Positions 32,378 through 40,653 of a DNA stretch of 40,653 bases are shown piece by piece. Position numbers and translations under genes: made by a program. The stretch spans positions 1-40,653 of the forward strand of contig CAITYL010000183.1 in assembly GCA_903896595.1 (NCBI GenBank). Reading direction: 5' to 3'. The number at the start of each line of letters is the position of its first letter. Position 1 is the first letter of the stretch. Source of the DNA: an uncultured Lentisphaerota bacterium. Lineage in GTDB: Bacteria; Verrucomicrobiota; Lentisphaeria; Oligosphaerales; CAITYL01. The notes below the pieces were generated by a model, which saw only the letters and a list, made by a program, of their open reading frames with translations, did no database searches and was not told the origin of the DNA.

Positions 32378-33562
32378 TCACGGCCAGACCAGCGGCGGCA
32401 GCAGTTTCGGCGTGACCAGCGCCTGCTGGTGCCAAGCCGCCTCATCTCCGGCCAGCTGACGCAGGATCAGCCGGCTGGCTTCCTTGCCAATCTCGCTGAT
32501 GTCAACCTCACAGCGCGCAAAGGGGAACGGGAAATAAACCCCGCTGCCCTTGTTGGTCGCGGCAATCACCTTCAAGTCACCGGGAACGCTCACCTGCTCG
32601 CGCAACAGGGTCAGCGAAATAGAACGGGCCACGATATCGTCCGTGATCGCCAGGCCGTCCGGCAGCTTGCCGTCCGCCCTGCCCTGCGCCCAGTACCGGG
32701 AAAACAACTGGCTGGCAACATGCTCGAAAATGCCGTACCCGCACTTGGCCTCGGCCTCGTCATCCAGCACCACCTGAATAATGTTGCGGGGATCAAAAGC
32801 CAGTCCGGCGCCCAGCATTTCCTCTTTGAACACTTCAATCTGAAAATCAACATTCGCACGGGTCGACCGGGTGCTGCCGGAACAAAAGGCGATCGTCCGG
32901 CACCCCGCCTCCCGCAGATGACGGATTTGCATGCCTACCTGCCGCCGCAAATCGATCTGAACGTGTGCCTCATTCCAAAATGGCCGCGACTGGATGCGGA
33001 CGAACGGCAGGCGGGGCAGCTCCTTGATTTCCTCGGCTTGCGCGGCAAAGCGCGCCTCGTTTTCCGGGTTGCCGCGCAACACCATGCCGGAGAGCATGCC
33101 GTCGCGGGCCAGGGCCAGCGCATCGCTTAAGACCGGCTTGCGAAGACAGATCTTGTCGTCATCGGCATCGAGCAGGCCATAGACCCGGGTTTGATACCCG
33201 GCCTCCGCGAGCACCTCATTGAACCCCTGAAGGATCAATTGCTCGGCCAGCGATGAGCCCCACGACCGCGATTCTTCCTCGGACACAAACGCCACCACGC
33301 GATGGGGCAGTTCCTGGACCACCCGGACCCCGCGGCCGGCCCGCTGTTCCAGCCAGCCTTGGTGGGCCAGGTTTTGCAGGGCCTCATCCACCGTGCTGTG
33401 GGAGACCGCGAATTCTTCCGCCAGTTCGCGCAACGGCGCCAGGCGGTTGCCGGGCAGATACCGGCTGCCATCCCGGATCGATTCCCGGATCGCCCATTCC
33501 ACCTTGGCCACCAGCGTGCCCCGCACACTGGCGTCACCATTTTGTTTGGATTGCTTGACCAT
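32378..33562 (-). CDS. GntR-type regulator with LacI-like ligand-binding domain
   Basis: A 394-aa regulator that joins a GntR-type winged helix (about 15-85: ESIRDGSRYLPGNRLAPLRE, ELAEEFAVSHSTVDEALQNL, GWLEQRAGRGVRVV) to a sugar-binding domain of the LacI/periplasmic type (about 90-390: FVSEEESRSWGSSLAEQLIL, LREAGCRTIAFCSGSTRS, PDGLAITDDIVARSISLTLL). This layout is known from AraR-like regulators of sugar genes. It is the last gene of a five-gene operon, 9 bp after the alpha-galactosidase-like gene, so it is likely to control its own operon, sensing a sugar released by its enzymes. No strong ribosome site is seen before ATG 33562. Confidence 0.9.
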   Translation of the reverse strand: MVKQSKQNGDASVRGTLVAKVEWAIRESIRDGSRYLPGNRLAPLRELAEEFAVSHSTVDEALQNLAHQGWLEQRAGRGVRVVQELPHRVVAFVSEEESRSWGSSLAEQLILQGFNEVLAEAGYQTRVYGLLDADDDKICLRKPVLSDALALARDGMLSGMVLRGNPENEARFAAQAEEIKELPRLPFVRIQSRPFWNEAHVQIDLRRQVGMQIRHLREAGCRTIAFCSGSTRSTRANVDFQIEVFKEEMLGAGLAFDPRNIIQVVLDDEAEAKCGYGIFEHVASQLFSRYWAQGRADGKLPDGLAITDDIVARSISLTLLREQVSVPGDLKVIAATNKGSGVYFPFPFARCEVDISEIGKEASRLILRQLAGDEAAWHQQALVTPKLLPPLVWP

Positions 33563-33571
33563 AGTTATGTT

Positions 33572-35734
33572 CTACTCAATCGCGACCCATACCATCGCCT
33601 GTGCGGGAAGGTTGACCTTGACCCGAATCGCGTGATCCCCATCGAGAGCGACCGTTTTCTTGCCTCTCCGCCCGTTTACTTGCACCCTCGCCGTCGTCGT
33701 AATGCCCGTGTAGTACAGAGGTAACGTAATCGTCCGCGCGATCCGTTCATTGAGCGGATTGTAGAGCACGGCCATGCCCTTCGTGGGCAACTGCGGATTA
33801 ACGTGCATCACGCCATCCCAGTCCCGGCCATCGGCACGGCGGAGGTGGATGATGTCACTCTCCAGAATCGCACGATGGGTTTTGAACCAGGCCACCCACT
33901 TGATTACCATGGCCTTCGTCGCGGGCGCGTCAAACAGGCGAACGCCCCGGTAGCACGCCTGCACCCCATACCCGAAATTGTTGGTCAGATGGCGTTCATA
34001 GTCTGGCAAATGGTTCCGGAGCGGCTCGATCGTGGCGGCCGCCCCGCCGCCGTGGTATTCGACCAGCGGTACGAACATCCAGCCCATGGTCGGGGTTTTC
34101 TCCCAGGTTCCATCGTACAGGTTTTGACGGCAATGAAGATGTTGTTCAGCTCGCGGCAAGGACCAATTCGTTTCAAGATAGCCCATCGCGGTCTTGCACG
34201 AACCATGGAGAAAGTACCAGTCTGGAACGTTGAGAAAGATCCCCCGTTCGCGACACCGGCGGTAGAAGGCAGCAATGCGCTGAAACTGACGCCATTGCGA
34301 ATCCCCCACGTTGTGGTGATCAGGATGTGTCGTGGACCCGCAGAGATCTCCGGGGTAACTGCCATCGTGCTCCAGCAGATTAAACCCGGTCTCCCTCAGA
34401 AACCGCTCGATCGTCTCAAAATACTCCCGGCCCCAGACGCTGCAGAGGCAGGGACTGTCGCCAAAAATCGCCCCACCGGGCTTGCCGGTCTGCGGATTGA
34501 TGACGTCATGCTCGTCGCTGATGCGACGGCTCGCCAGCAGCGAGTAGCCACCGAACCGAATGCCTTTGGCTTTGGCATGGTCGGCCAACGCCTTGAATGT
34601 CGCAATATTGGCCGGGGAGATGTCTTGCATGTTCAAGCCGCTGCCAAAGGAGAGAATCACCATTTCGTAACCAACCTTGGCGCACTGGTCGATGGCGGTC
34701 TTGACCGTAATCGGATCGGTGGACGTGACGTGAAGCATGAGCGGGCTGTCCAGGCACCACGGCGCGAGGGTGCGGTGCATGCGCCGAATGGCGAGCCCCT
34801 GACGCTCGCGGCTGTCCGAATCATGCACCAGTTCGAAAACGCGAAAGCTTTCAACGCTCTCACCCGACGCAAGAACCATCTCGGGACCGGTCGGCGGCCG
34901 CACCGTGAGCAGGCAGGGAGCTTGGCGGGCGCCGTTCACTTGTGTGTCATATTCCGGATCGGGATTCCACCGCACCGGACTCCGCGCGTTGTTCATCGCC
35001 ATGCCGCCAAAAGAGTAATCAGTTACGACGGTCAGGTCTGGCACACGCCAGCGCTCCGGCACATCGACGATGGACTCCGCCTCGACCATGGCGAGCAATT
35101 CCACCGTAAACGCATTAAGGTGGATCGGTGTCTTGCTCCTGTTCGTAATCGTCAACCATTTGGCCATCAGCGGCAGACCGTCGTAGAGTTCGTAGTGAAC
35201 GACCACTTCCACGGGCGGCATGGTTGCGTTCCCGGCGTGACGGCAAGGCACATGACGGAACGCCACCGACACACCGGGTGGCGGCCATGGTGCCTGCACC
35301 CCTCCGGTCGGCTGCCACGGGAAGCGCGCGCTTGTCTTGCCCATGACAAACCCGTCGCAGCGGAGCGCGTTCGGGGCGGCACTCAACGCGGCAATCCATT
35401 CGCCCCGTAAATAGGCCCGGTCAGACTGGCCGACTAATCCGCCGACCGGGTATTCCATGCCATCCACCGTCAGCATTGCCTCGGGCTTCACGGCGCGCAA
35501 AAGCGACTCGCCGGTGCGAAGATTGTCGAAAGCGACGCAGCCCAAATTGGGCGACAGCCGGAACGTCCGTCGAATCAGGCCGTTGTCCAGGATCAAGCTT
35601 TTTCCGTCAACGGAGCGATAACCGGCGGCTTTCGCCGTAACTGGAACGACCAGCCAGTCCGTCACCACTGGACGGTGTTTGGGAAGCACCGGCAGCCGAT
35701 TCATTAATCCCTGTTTACATTTCAAATACGCCAT
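33572..35734 (-). CDS. Alpha-galactosidase-like protein (GH36/clan GH-D type)
   Basis: A 720-aa protein. ATG 35734 is chosen because GGAAG lies about 10 nt upstream, within the 15-bp gap after the DUF4838 gene. The N-terminal ~320 residues form a beta-sandwich domain, as in GH36 (LGCVAFDNLRTGESLLRAV, VEVVVHYELYDGLPLMAKWL). A TIM-barrel domain follows. The nucleophile is probably D457 in FNLLEHDGSYPGD; the acid/base residue is not clear. The C-terminal beta-domain ends in VNLPAQAMVWVAIE. There is no signal peptide, so it is cytoplasmic. I am confident of a carbohydrate-active protein and less so of the exact family; it may have another alpha-linked sugar as substrate. Confidence 0.68.
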   Translation of the reverse strand: MAYLKCKQGLMNRLPVLPKHRPVVTDWLVVPVTAKAAGYRSVDGKSLILDNGLIRRTFRLSPNLGCVAFDNLRTGESLLRAVKPEAMLTVDGMEYPVGGLVGQSDRAYLRGEWIAALSAAPNALRCDGFVMGKTSARFPWQPTGGVQAPWPPPGVSVAFRHVPCRHAGNATMPPVEVVVHYELYDGLPLMAKWLTITNRSKTPIHLNAFTVELLAMVEAESIVDVPERWRVPDLTVVTDYSFGGMAMNNARSPVRWNPDPEYDTQVNGARQAPCLLTVRPPTGPEMVLASGESVESFRVFELVHDSDSRERQGLAIRRMHRTLAPWCLDSPLMLHVTSTDPITVKTAIDQCAKVGYEMVILSFGSGLNMQDISPANIATFKALADHAKAKGIRFGGYSLLASRRISDEHDVINPQTGKPGGAIFGDSPCLCSVWGREYFETIERFLRETGFNLLEHDGSYPGDLCGSTTHPDHHNVGDSQWRQFQRIAAFYRRCRERGIFLNVPDWYFLHGSCKTAMGYLETNWSLPRAEQHLHCRQNLYDGTWEKTPTMGWMFVPLVEYHGGGAAATIEPLRNHLPDYERHLTNNFGYGVQACYRGVRLFDAPATKAMVIKWVAWFKTHRAILESDIIHLRRADGRDWDGVMHVNPQLPTKGMAVLYNPLNERIARTITLPLYYTGITTTARVQVNGRRGKKTVALDGDHAIRVKVNLPAQAMVWVAIE

Positions 35735-35749
35735 GACCAAACTTCCAGT

Positions 35750-38059
35750 TTATTTTTTTCTGACCATAATCAGGCGATCAATGAAAATCTGTTTTACTTT
35801 TGCATTTTCCAATGGCTTAATGAAAAAATAATCGTCACCAACCAAACGCTCGGTCCCGAATTTCATGTATTTATATTTGGCGCCAGCCAACTCTTCGCCG
35901 GAAAAGGGCACGAAGGATTCACGTGAGGTCTGTGGTGAGCAAAAACCAACCTGTACGACCGGACCGGCCTGGGTCACGCCGGGGACGAGTTCCGCACGTA
36001 ACGCGATATACAGGTCCCATTGGCCGGATTCCTTCGCCGTCAGAATGTTGGGCAACCGTTGCTGGATCAGTTTCCAACTGTCGGTGGTCGTGGCCAGCCT
36101 GACGGCTTGCCCCGTAACCGCCGCGGCGTCGGCTTCCCGAAAGACCAAGCCGCTGCCGGACAGCAGTTGGAAAAACTGATTGGGAATAACGACCAGATCT
36201 TCGGCTTTGCGGCCACGACAAAACTCCGGTAGGGTGGCTGGATCGGGCGGATTAAACATGCCGTAGGTGTATTCAATCTGCCTGGTTAAGGTGCGAAAAT
36301 CTTCGTGCTCCGCATATTCCGGAATTTTATATTGCCCAACCTGACAAACGGTTTGCATCGCCAAACGCTTGAGAAACTCCAAATTAAAGCCATAGGCGGC
36401 GAGCGCTTTCGGATTATCAATCACTTCCGGCCGGGTAAGCAAGGCGAAGGCAATGGACAACTGTGCCTGTTTGACCCGTTGCTCATAAGGCGGTTGCCCA
36501 TCCACCGCAACCACCGCCTGTTGCATGACGTTAAAGGCCTTGGCCAAGGTTGCCAAGCTCAACCAGTTGGTATTATATAAATAGGCCGCAATCTTGGGGC
36601 GCGGTGCCCGGTCAAGGTCGTGATTCAGTAGTGTCAAATACGCTTCGAGAGCGGGCGCGGCCGCACCATAATACCCCGTCATAAATTCATGAATCAACGC
36701 CGCGACCTCAAGATCAGGGTTCCACATCAGCTTGCCGATTAGATACGTCCGCAACTGAACAAAGTCGCCATATCCATTACTTCCGTTCTCCCCCTGCTCA
36801 AAAATGGCAACGGTGTTGTGGTCGCGCAGAAATTGGAGATCTTTGGCTTGGTTGAGCAAATTAGGATGCGGAAAAAAATAATTAGCAAAATTGGCGACAT
36901 AGTTCCACACATATAGCTGTCCCGCAAGTCGGCTCCATTCCAAGACGTCGTTGCGAAACCCGGCGTTGGCTTCAGAATTCAGCGGCGATCCAAAATCGGC
37001 TTCAATGGAACACAGCCGGATAATCACATTGGCGCGCGGTTTAATGGTTTTTGGTGGTTGCCTGGTATCACGGTAAGCCAAGGTTTCCACCTGCACTCCA
37101 GGAAATGCCGTTTCCAGTTCAGCCGCCACCGGATTCACAAACTCCAGCAGCACCCCGGATTGCTTGCCGCCTTCGCGTTGGCACACCTCCTGACATTTTT
37201 CACAGGTGCAAAACCCGTAACCATCATTTTGACTGATGGAGATCAGACGCGCATTCGGATTGTCCCGCAATAAGTTCGCCGCCCGTTTGACAAATTCCTT
37301 GCGCATGTCCAGATTAGTCAAACACAGTTGTCCATCTGGCCGGCGCTTGCCCTCAAGCAACGCATACCATTCCGGATGCTTGGCGAAATATTCGGCCGGT
37401 GGCAATATCGCCGATAAGGTATGACACCACCCCAATAATTCTTCATGCCCCCCATATGCGGACGGGATTTTAGTCCAATGGCCGTTACTCTTAAGCCGAA
37501 CCGCAAAGTGAATATCACCGAAACCAGGATAGGTGCTTTCGCGGACGGCGAATGGCGGCGCATAACGGACATTTAATTCGGGCAATTTAAGCGTGGTTTG
37601 TTTAGGACAAAATGTTTCCGTGGCAGTCCAAAACCGCACCCCCCAATAATCCTCCACCAACGTATATACGGCATAAAGGGCACCACGAGGACGAGCCCCG
37701 GATACAATCAACTGATCACCCACCGTTTTAATAATAATTTCATCCGGTTTATGCTTGGTCCTCTCAACGCCGCCCAACAACTCGGAAATCTTGGCGGATT
37801 GACCGATATAAATACCTTTTTTTTCAGCGGTTACATCATTAACAATTGGCAGTAGGACACCGGAAATTTTTTTTACATAAAATTGTAATTCTTCCGCCGC
37901 GGTGCGTTCCGAAGAGATGGCGTCCTTGGCGGTGACAATCACATAATTTGAGCTTCCTGGTTTGGTCAGGGTCAATTCGGCATGAAGGTCGGTAACTGGC
38001 AAAAAGCAACTAACGCTTAAGGCGATTAACGTCAAATACCATTTTTTTTTAATAAACAT
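35750..38059 (-). CDS. DUF4838-family exported protein
   Basis: A 769-aa exported protein with a good ribosome site (AGGAG) before ATG 38059 and a signal peptide (YLTLIALSVSCFLPVTDLHA). Residues ~30-160 resemble the N-terminal domain of alpha-glucuronidase-type glycosidases (SSERTAAEELQFYVKKISG, RGALYAVYTLVEDYWGVRFW). The middle is the DUF4838 domain, with a Cys cluster C284-x-C286-xx-C289 in GFCTCEKCQEVC that may bind a metal, and then a helical region and a terminal beta-domain. DUF4838 proteins are frequent in PVC and Bacteroidota polysaccharide loci; the activity is not established. It sits 40 bp after the pseudopilin gene. The base composition is more AT-rich than in the genes before 30 kb. 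Confidence 0.85.
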   Translation of the reverse strand: MFIKKKWYLTLIALSVSCFLPVTDLHAELTLTKPGSSNYVIVTAKDAISSERTAAEELQFYVKKISGVLLPIVNDVTAEKKGIYIGQSAKISELLGGVERTKHKPDEIIIKTVGDQLIVSGARPRGALYAVYTLVEDYWGVRFWTATETFCPKQTTLKLPELNVRYAPPFAVRESTYPGFGDIHFAVRLKSNGHWTKIPSAYGGHEELLGWCHTLSAILPPAEYFAKHPEWYALLEGKRRPDGQLCLTNLDMRKEFVKRAANLLRDNPNARLISISQNDGYGFCTCEKCQEVCQREGGKQSGVLLEFVNPVAAELETAFPGVQVETLAYRDTRQPPKTIKPRANVIIRLCSIEADFGSPLNSEANAGFRNDVLEWSRLAGQLYVWNYVANFANYFFPHPNLLNQAKDLQFLRDHNTVAIFEQGENGSNGYGDFVQLRTYLIGKLMWNPDLEVAALIHEFMTGYYGAAAPALEAYLTLLNHDLDRAPRPKIAAYLYNTNWLSLATLAKAFNVMQQAVVAVDGQPPYEQRVKQAQLSIAFALLTRPEVIDNPKALAAYGFNLEFLKRLAMQTVCQVGQYKIPEYAEHEDFRTLTRQIEYTYGMFNPPDPATLPEFCRGRKAEDLVVIPNQFFQLLSGSGLVFREADAAAVTGQAVRLATTTDSWKLIQQRLPNILTAKESGQWDLYIALRAELVPGVTQAGPVVQVGFCSPQTSRESFVPFSGEELAGAKYKYMKFGTERLVGDDYFFIKPLENAKVKQIFIDRLIMVRKK

Positions 38060-38099
38060 AAACCATCGCTCCTATGGCGTTCACTAAACCGATCATTCA

Positions 38100-38813
38100 T
38101 TAATCCCATTCCGAAACCGGGAACACTCGCCAGTAACTGTAATAAAGAACTAGCTCAGCGTCACTAAAACCGCGCATGCCGGCATTCTCCACATGACCAT
38201 CGGCAAATAAATTATTGGTGCGTCCGCTGTCACGATAAGCAATCACGGCGTTCAGAGTTCCCTGCACATTCGCACCGCTGCCATCCAGGCCACCAAAATC
38301 AAAGGAACCATATACGGCGTAAGCATCAAGATCGTTCGTGTCAAGCAGGTAAACCATGCGCGACGGCATCTTACATCCCCCCAACCGCCGGGGCTCATAC
38401 AATAAATAGCCTGGGCGTGACATCTTGCCGATGCGTCCGCTGTAACCATAATCCGGATAGTAATACGGCCCCGCTTGTCGTCGCGCACTATTCGGGCAAT
38501 ACATGAGCCGGCCTTTGCCATCAAGCCAATCCGCAGAACCACTCGCCACATACGACCACAATTGATCCAGCCAATTATATTGCCACGAATTGGTGGCCTC
38601 CTGCTGTGGCATATAATCCCCGTAATCATTGGCGTATAAAGCCGTCGCCAAGCCGAATTGTCTTTGGTTCGACTTGCACACCGCGGTCTTGGCCGACGCC
38701 TTAGCCTTGGTCAGCGCCGGCAATAAAAGGGATGCCAAGATCGCGATAATGGCGATGACCACCAGCAGTTCTATTAAAGTGAAGGCGGTACGTCGATGGT
38801 TTCGCGGGCTCAT
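38100..38813 (-). CDS. Pseudopilin-like protein (prepilin-type N-terminus)
   Basis: A 237-aa protein with a normal single prepilin segment: [20 protein letters not shown] at residues 7-26, cut expected after the Ala. It continues [18 protein letters not shown] and then a globular domain with [35 protein letters not shown] near the end is the typical DG-containing tail of the lineage-expanded pseudopilin family. Unlike the copy at 29135 it has no second motif. ATG 38813 overlaps the stop of the GH5-like gene as ATGA, so the two are translated together. It may serve as a surface or secretion-associated scaffold, but this has not been shown for the family. Confidence 0.93.
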   Translation of the reverse strand: MSPRNHRRTAFTLIELLVVIAIIAILASLLLPALTKAKASAKTAVCKSNQRQFGLATALYANDYGDYMPQQEATNSWQYNWLDQLWSYVASGSADWLDGKGRLMYCPNSARRQAGPYYYPDYGYSGRIGKMSRPGYLLYEPRRLGGCKMPSRMVYLLDTNDLDAYAVYGSFDFGGLDGSGANVQGTLNAVIAYRDSGRTNNLFADGHVENAGMRGFSDAELVLYYSYWRVFPVSEWD

Positions 38814-40069
38814 GTTTCCGTCCTTATGATCCCGGTTTGGAAACGGTTATTGATGGTCCGCAACCATTCGACATCCTGCCAAATGGGATGCTCCGGGCCG
38901 CAATAGGTGGTCGGCATCATGCCCCAGTAATTATGCTTGATGGCCAGGTCGACCTGAAGCTCGAACATGCTGGTGCCCGGTAACGTCACCTCGAAACGCG
39001 ATTCCAGCGGCGGGCAGAAATACCCACCCTCATCGCAGACGGCGGGAATGTGCCGACGGGCGGCTTCCTTGGCATCGCCGGCAAAGAAGCCGGCCGCCGC
39101 CGTTTCCAGTGCGGCTTTCTCCTGTTTGTATTGTTCGAGAATCCATTCATCGAACGCCTTTATGTTGAGGTTGTAGTACAACCACCCGCGTGCCCGCCAC
39201 GGCACCGTCCCCACGTTCTCGGCCGCCTTCACGAAGCGGTCGTAAGACACAAACGGTTCCTTCAACAGCCGGTTCAACAAGGCGTTTTTCCGCGGGTTTG
39301 CTGGATCAAAGTCCGGGCTGCCAATGGTCTGCGCGTACAACGGAAAATACATGCCGTACGTATAGGTGTGCTGGTCATAGACCTGCACGTTGTCGGGCAC
39401 GGTGGCCGGGTTGTGGGCACTGTAGTCGCCGCTGACCAAAATATCGGGATGCCGTTCGCGCAAAAACGCGATGGCCTCCTCGTGCAACGTCTTCGCCTCG
39501 GCGCCTTGGGGAAACAGGCTATAATCCGGCTCGTTATGCACCTCGATGTAGGCGATATTGCGATGGAGGTTTCTTTCCTTGAGACAGCCAAGCAGCCGGT
39601 CGTGCTGGCGCGCCAGGTGCATGAACCGTTGGGATTCCGGAACGCCCATGACCTCGGCGCGAATGGCATGATCAGCCACGAGCCAAGTGCTGTCCTGATA
39701 TTCCCAACTCGTTAGGACCACGTAGATGCCGTACTTTTTGGCAAGTTCCATGAGGCAAATCATACGCTTCAAAACATCATGCCGACCGCCGCCGATGGAG
39801 TTGGCCGAGGTAAGATTGTCACGATAACCGGGAATCCAGGGGCCGAACTCCATCTCTCCCCGAGGTTGCCCAGCCAGATCGAAACACCAGTTCAGGCCGG
39901 CCTCGACGCGGACGGTATTGAAACCGCGCTCGCGCAGTCCGACCATGACGCTTTCCAGGTCGTAGTACGGTTCACCCGGTGTGGCCATGGCAATCCAGTT
40001 CCAAAGGAACATCCCGATGGAAAGTTTTTTGGGCAAATGACTAGGCAAGCTGTAGAGCTGATTATTCAT
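38810..40069 (-). CDS. GH5-like (clan GH-A) glycoside hydrolase
   Basis: A 419-aa TIM-barrel glycosidase. [18 protein letters not shown] is strand 2-like, [16 protein letters not shown] contains the acid/base E180, and [15 protein letters not shown] contains the nucleophile candidate E347. [16 protein letters not shown] carries the His/Tyr pair found before the nucleophile in clan GH-A. The N-terminus ([20 protein letters not shown]) is not a signal peptide, so it should act in the cytoplasm. It is the first gene of the five-gene operon and overlaps the pseudopilin gene as ATGA. ATG 40069 has no strong ribosome site; ATG 40012 is an alternative. A beta-linked sugar is the likely substrate. 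Confidence 0.82.
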   Translation of the reverse strand: MNNQLYSLPSHLPKKLSIGMFLWNWIAMATPGEPYYDLESVMVGLRERGFNTVRVEAGLNWCFDLAGQPRGEMEFGPWIPGYRDNLTSANSIGGGRHDVLKRMICLMELAKKYGIYVVLTSWEYQDSTWLVADHAIRAEVMGVPESQRFMHLARQHDRLLGCLKERNLHRNIAYIEVHNEPDYSLFPQGAEAKTLHEEAIAFLRERHPDILVSGDYSAHNPATVPDNVQVYDQHTYTYGMYFPLYAQTIGSPDFDPANPRKNALLNRLLKEPFVSYDRFVKAAENVGTVPWRARGWLYYNLNIKAFDEWILEQYKQEKAALETAAAGFFAGDAKEAARRHIPAVCDEGGYFCPPLESRFEVTLPGTSMFELQVDLAIKHNYWGMMPTTYCGPEHPIWQDVEWLRTINNRFQTGIIRTET

Positions 40070-40159
40070 AACTGCATTTTACCGGTGGGGTGGTCGGGTG
40101 TTCAGGCTTTGTCGCGTGTAGGTAAACAGGACGCGGCGGGCAGCAGAGCCCGGAACGTC

Positions 40160-40173
40160 ATTGACAGGTCAAT
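40160..40173. promoter_or_regulatory. Candidate operator upstream of the five-gene operon
   Basis: ATTGAC and GTCAAT (40160-40165 and 40168-40173) form a 6-bp inverted repeat with a 2-nt centre, 91 bp before the GH5-like start. A GntR site here would let the last gene of the operon control it. The region 40070-40267 holds no gene. Confidence 0.3.
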
Positions 40174-40267
40174 AGGTTGCGCTTTTCAAAGGAAACGGGA
40201 GGCGAGACACGCCCATCGGAGCGGCAACTATGCCGCCCCAATGGGTGGTCACTTTCAACAGCCTCTA

Positions 40268-40653
40268 TCACGCGCGCTTTCGGCGGCCCCGGCACAGCAA
40301 TCCTACTAGGCAGGCCCCAGTCACGGCCAACGTGCCCGGTTCGGGCACCGGTGTTCCATCAAAAGCCACCTCGCCAAGGCCAACGGGAGTATAACTAGTG
40401 ATGAGACTGCCACCGCCGAGCCAGTTGCTTTTGATATCCATTCTGAGATACCGTACGCCTGTCGCACCGGTAAGATCAAAGCTCTGCACCGTCTGATCAG
40501 CCGTGTCGCCAACATAGTGTGATGAAAATCCTGCCCCAATTAAGGTACTCAAGTGTTGCAGTTGATTTTTGTGCTTAAAACAGGGTTCGCATTGGTGTGA
40601 TATTTTATCATAACATACTATCATCAAGCGGCTTTCTTGCAGGGTGCAAAACC
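40268..40653 (-). CDS. Partial PEP-CTERM protein, C-terminal end
   Basis: The frame is open from the window edge to the stop at 40268. The C-terminal part looks genuine: YVGDTADQTVQSFDLTGATG, VRYLRMDIKSNW and GLGEVAFDGT form a discoidin-like strand series, followed by the tag VPEPGTLAVTGACLVGLL and GRRKRA. The first ~35 residues (ISHQCEPCFKHKNQLQH) are Cys- and Lys-rich, do not fit a secreted beta-domain and are AT-rich. So either the gene lost its 5' part by a shift or insertion, or it begins outside the window. I treat it as a partial, possibly broken gene. Confidence 0.7.
   Translation of the reverse strand, partial: FCTLQESRLMIVCYDKISHQCEPCFKHKNQLQHLSTLIGAGFSSHYVGDTADQTVQSFDLTGATGVRYLRMDIKSNWLGGGSLITSYTPVGLGEVAFDGTPVPEPGTLAVTGACLVGLLCRGRRKRA

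Noticed and set aside
33803..35410. 535-aa open frame on the plus strand
   Set aside because: Antisense to the alpha-galactosidase-like gene; no recognisable features.

Overview
The window looks like chromosomal DNA from a PVC-superphylum bacterium, most likely Lentisphaerota or a close relative (Kiritimatiellota/Verrucomicrobiota). I infer this from gene content: a Gram-negative outer membrane (BamA, LptG), PEP-CTERM proteins, pseudopilin-like proteins with the [16 protein letters not shown] helix, a DUF4838 protein, ThuA and Gfo/Idh/MocA sugar genes, many glycosidases, and extragenic repeats rich in hairpins. No rRNA gene is present to confirm it. Most of the window is GC-rich, but about 35.7-40.6 kb reads clearly more AT-rich.

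Layout. 0.2-2.1 kb: PAS-rich sensor kinase. 2.2 kb: tRNA-Lys(CUU) with a good terminator. 2.5-5.7 kb: a small accessory block after the tRNA, with a Fic AMPylase, a PD-(D/E)XK nuclease that has a PUA/EVE-like tail, and a frameshifted hypothetical gene. 6.0-9.3 kb: a class I/II aminotransferase and aspS. 9.5-10.4 kb: a three-gene minus-strand operon with two ATGA overlaps (small protein, VOC protein, STAS-like protein). 10.7-13.5 kb: tag, a STAS protein and a stand-alone AdhE-type acetylating aldehyde dehydrogenase. 13.9-16.9 kb: Gfo/Idh/MocA and ThuA genes divergent from an AraC regulator, a typical sugar-catabolism module.

16.9-23.7 kb: one minus-strand run bamA-lptG-livH-livM-livG-livF, with ATGA or near-zero junctions linking outer-membrane assembly genes to a branched-chain-amino-acid-type ABC transporter that has no binding protein here. 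23.9-40.6 kb: a carbohydrate region, all on the minus strand. It holds a GH20-like hexosaminidase, a secreted GH39-like protein with a duplicated C-terminal module, a pseudopilin with a duplicated prepilin motif, a PEP-CTERM protein, a LacI regulator, and a compact five-gene operon (GH5-like glycosidase, pseudopilin, DUF4838 protein, alpha-galactosidase-like protein, GntR regulator). The window ends in a partial PEP-CTERM gene.

Between genes there are several families of palindromic repeats that recur in different combinations: REP-like GGGAGCCGCCC elements, a 75-bp hairpin with 21-bp arms, a 49-bp element, a terminator-like hairpin, a CACGGGC hairpin element, and short tandem arrays with a period of about 9 nt. 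These and the pseudopilin/glycosidase operon are the most interesting parts.
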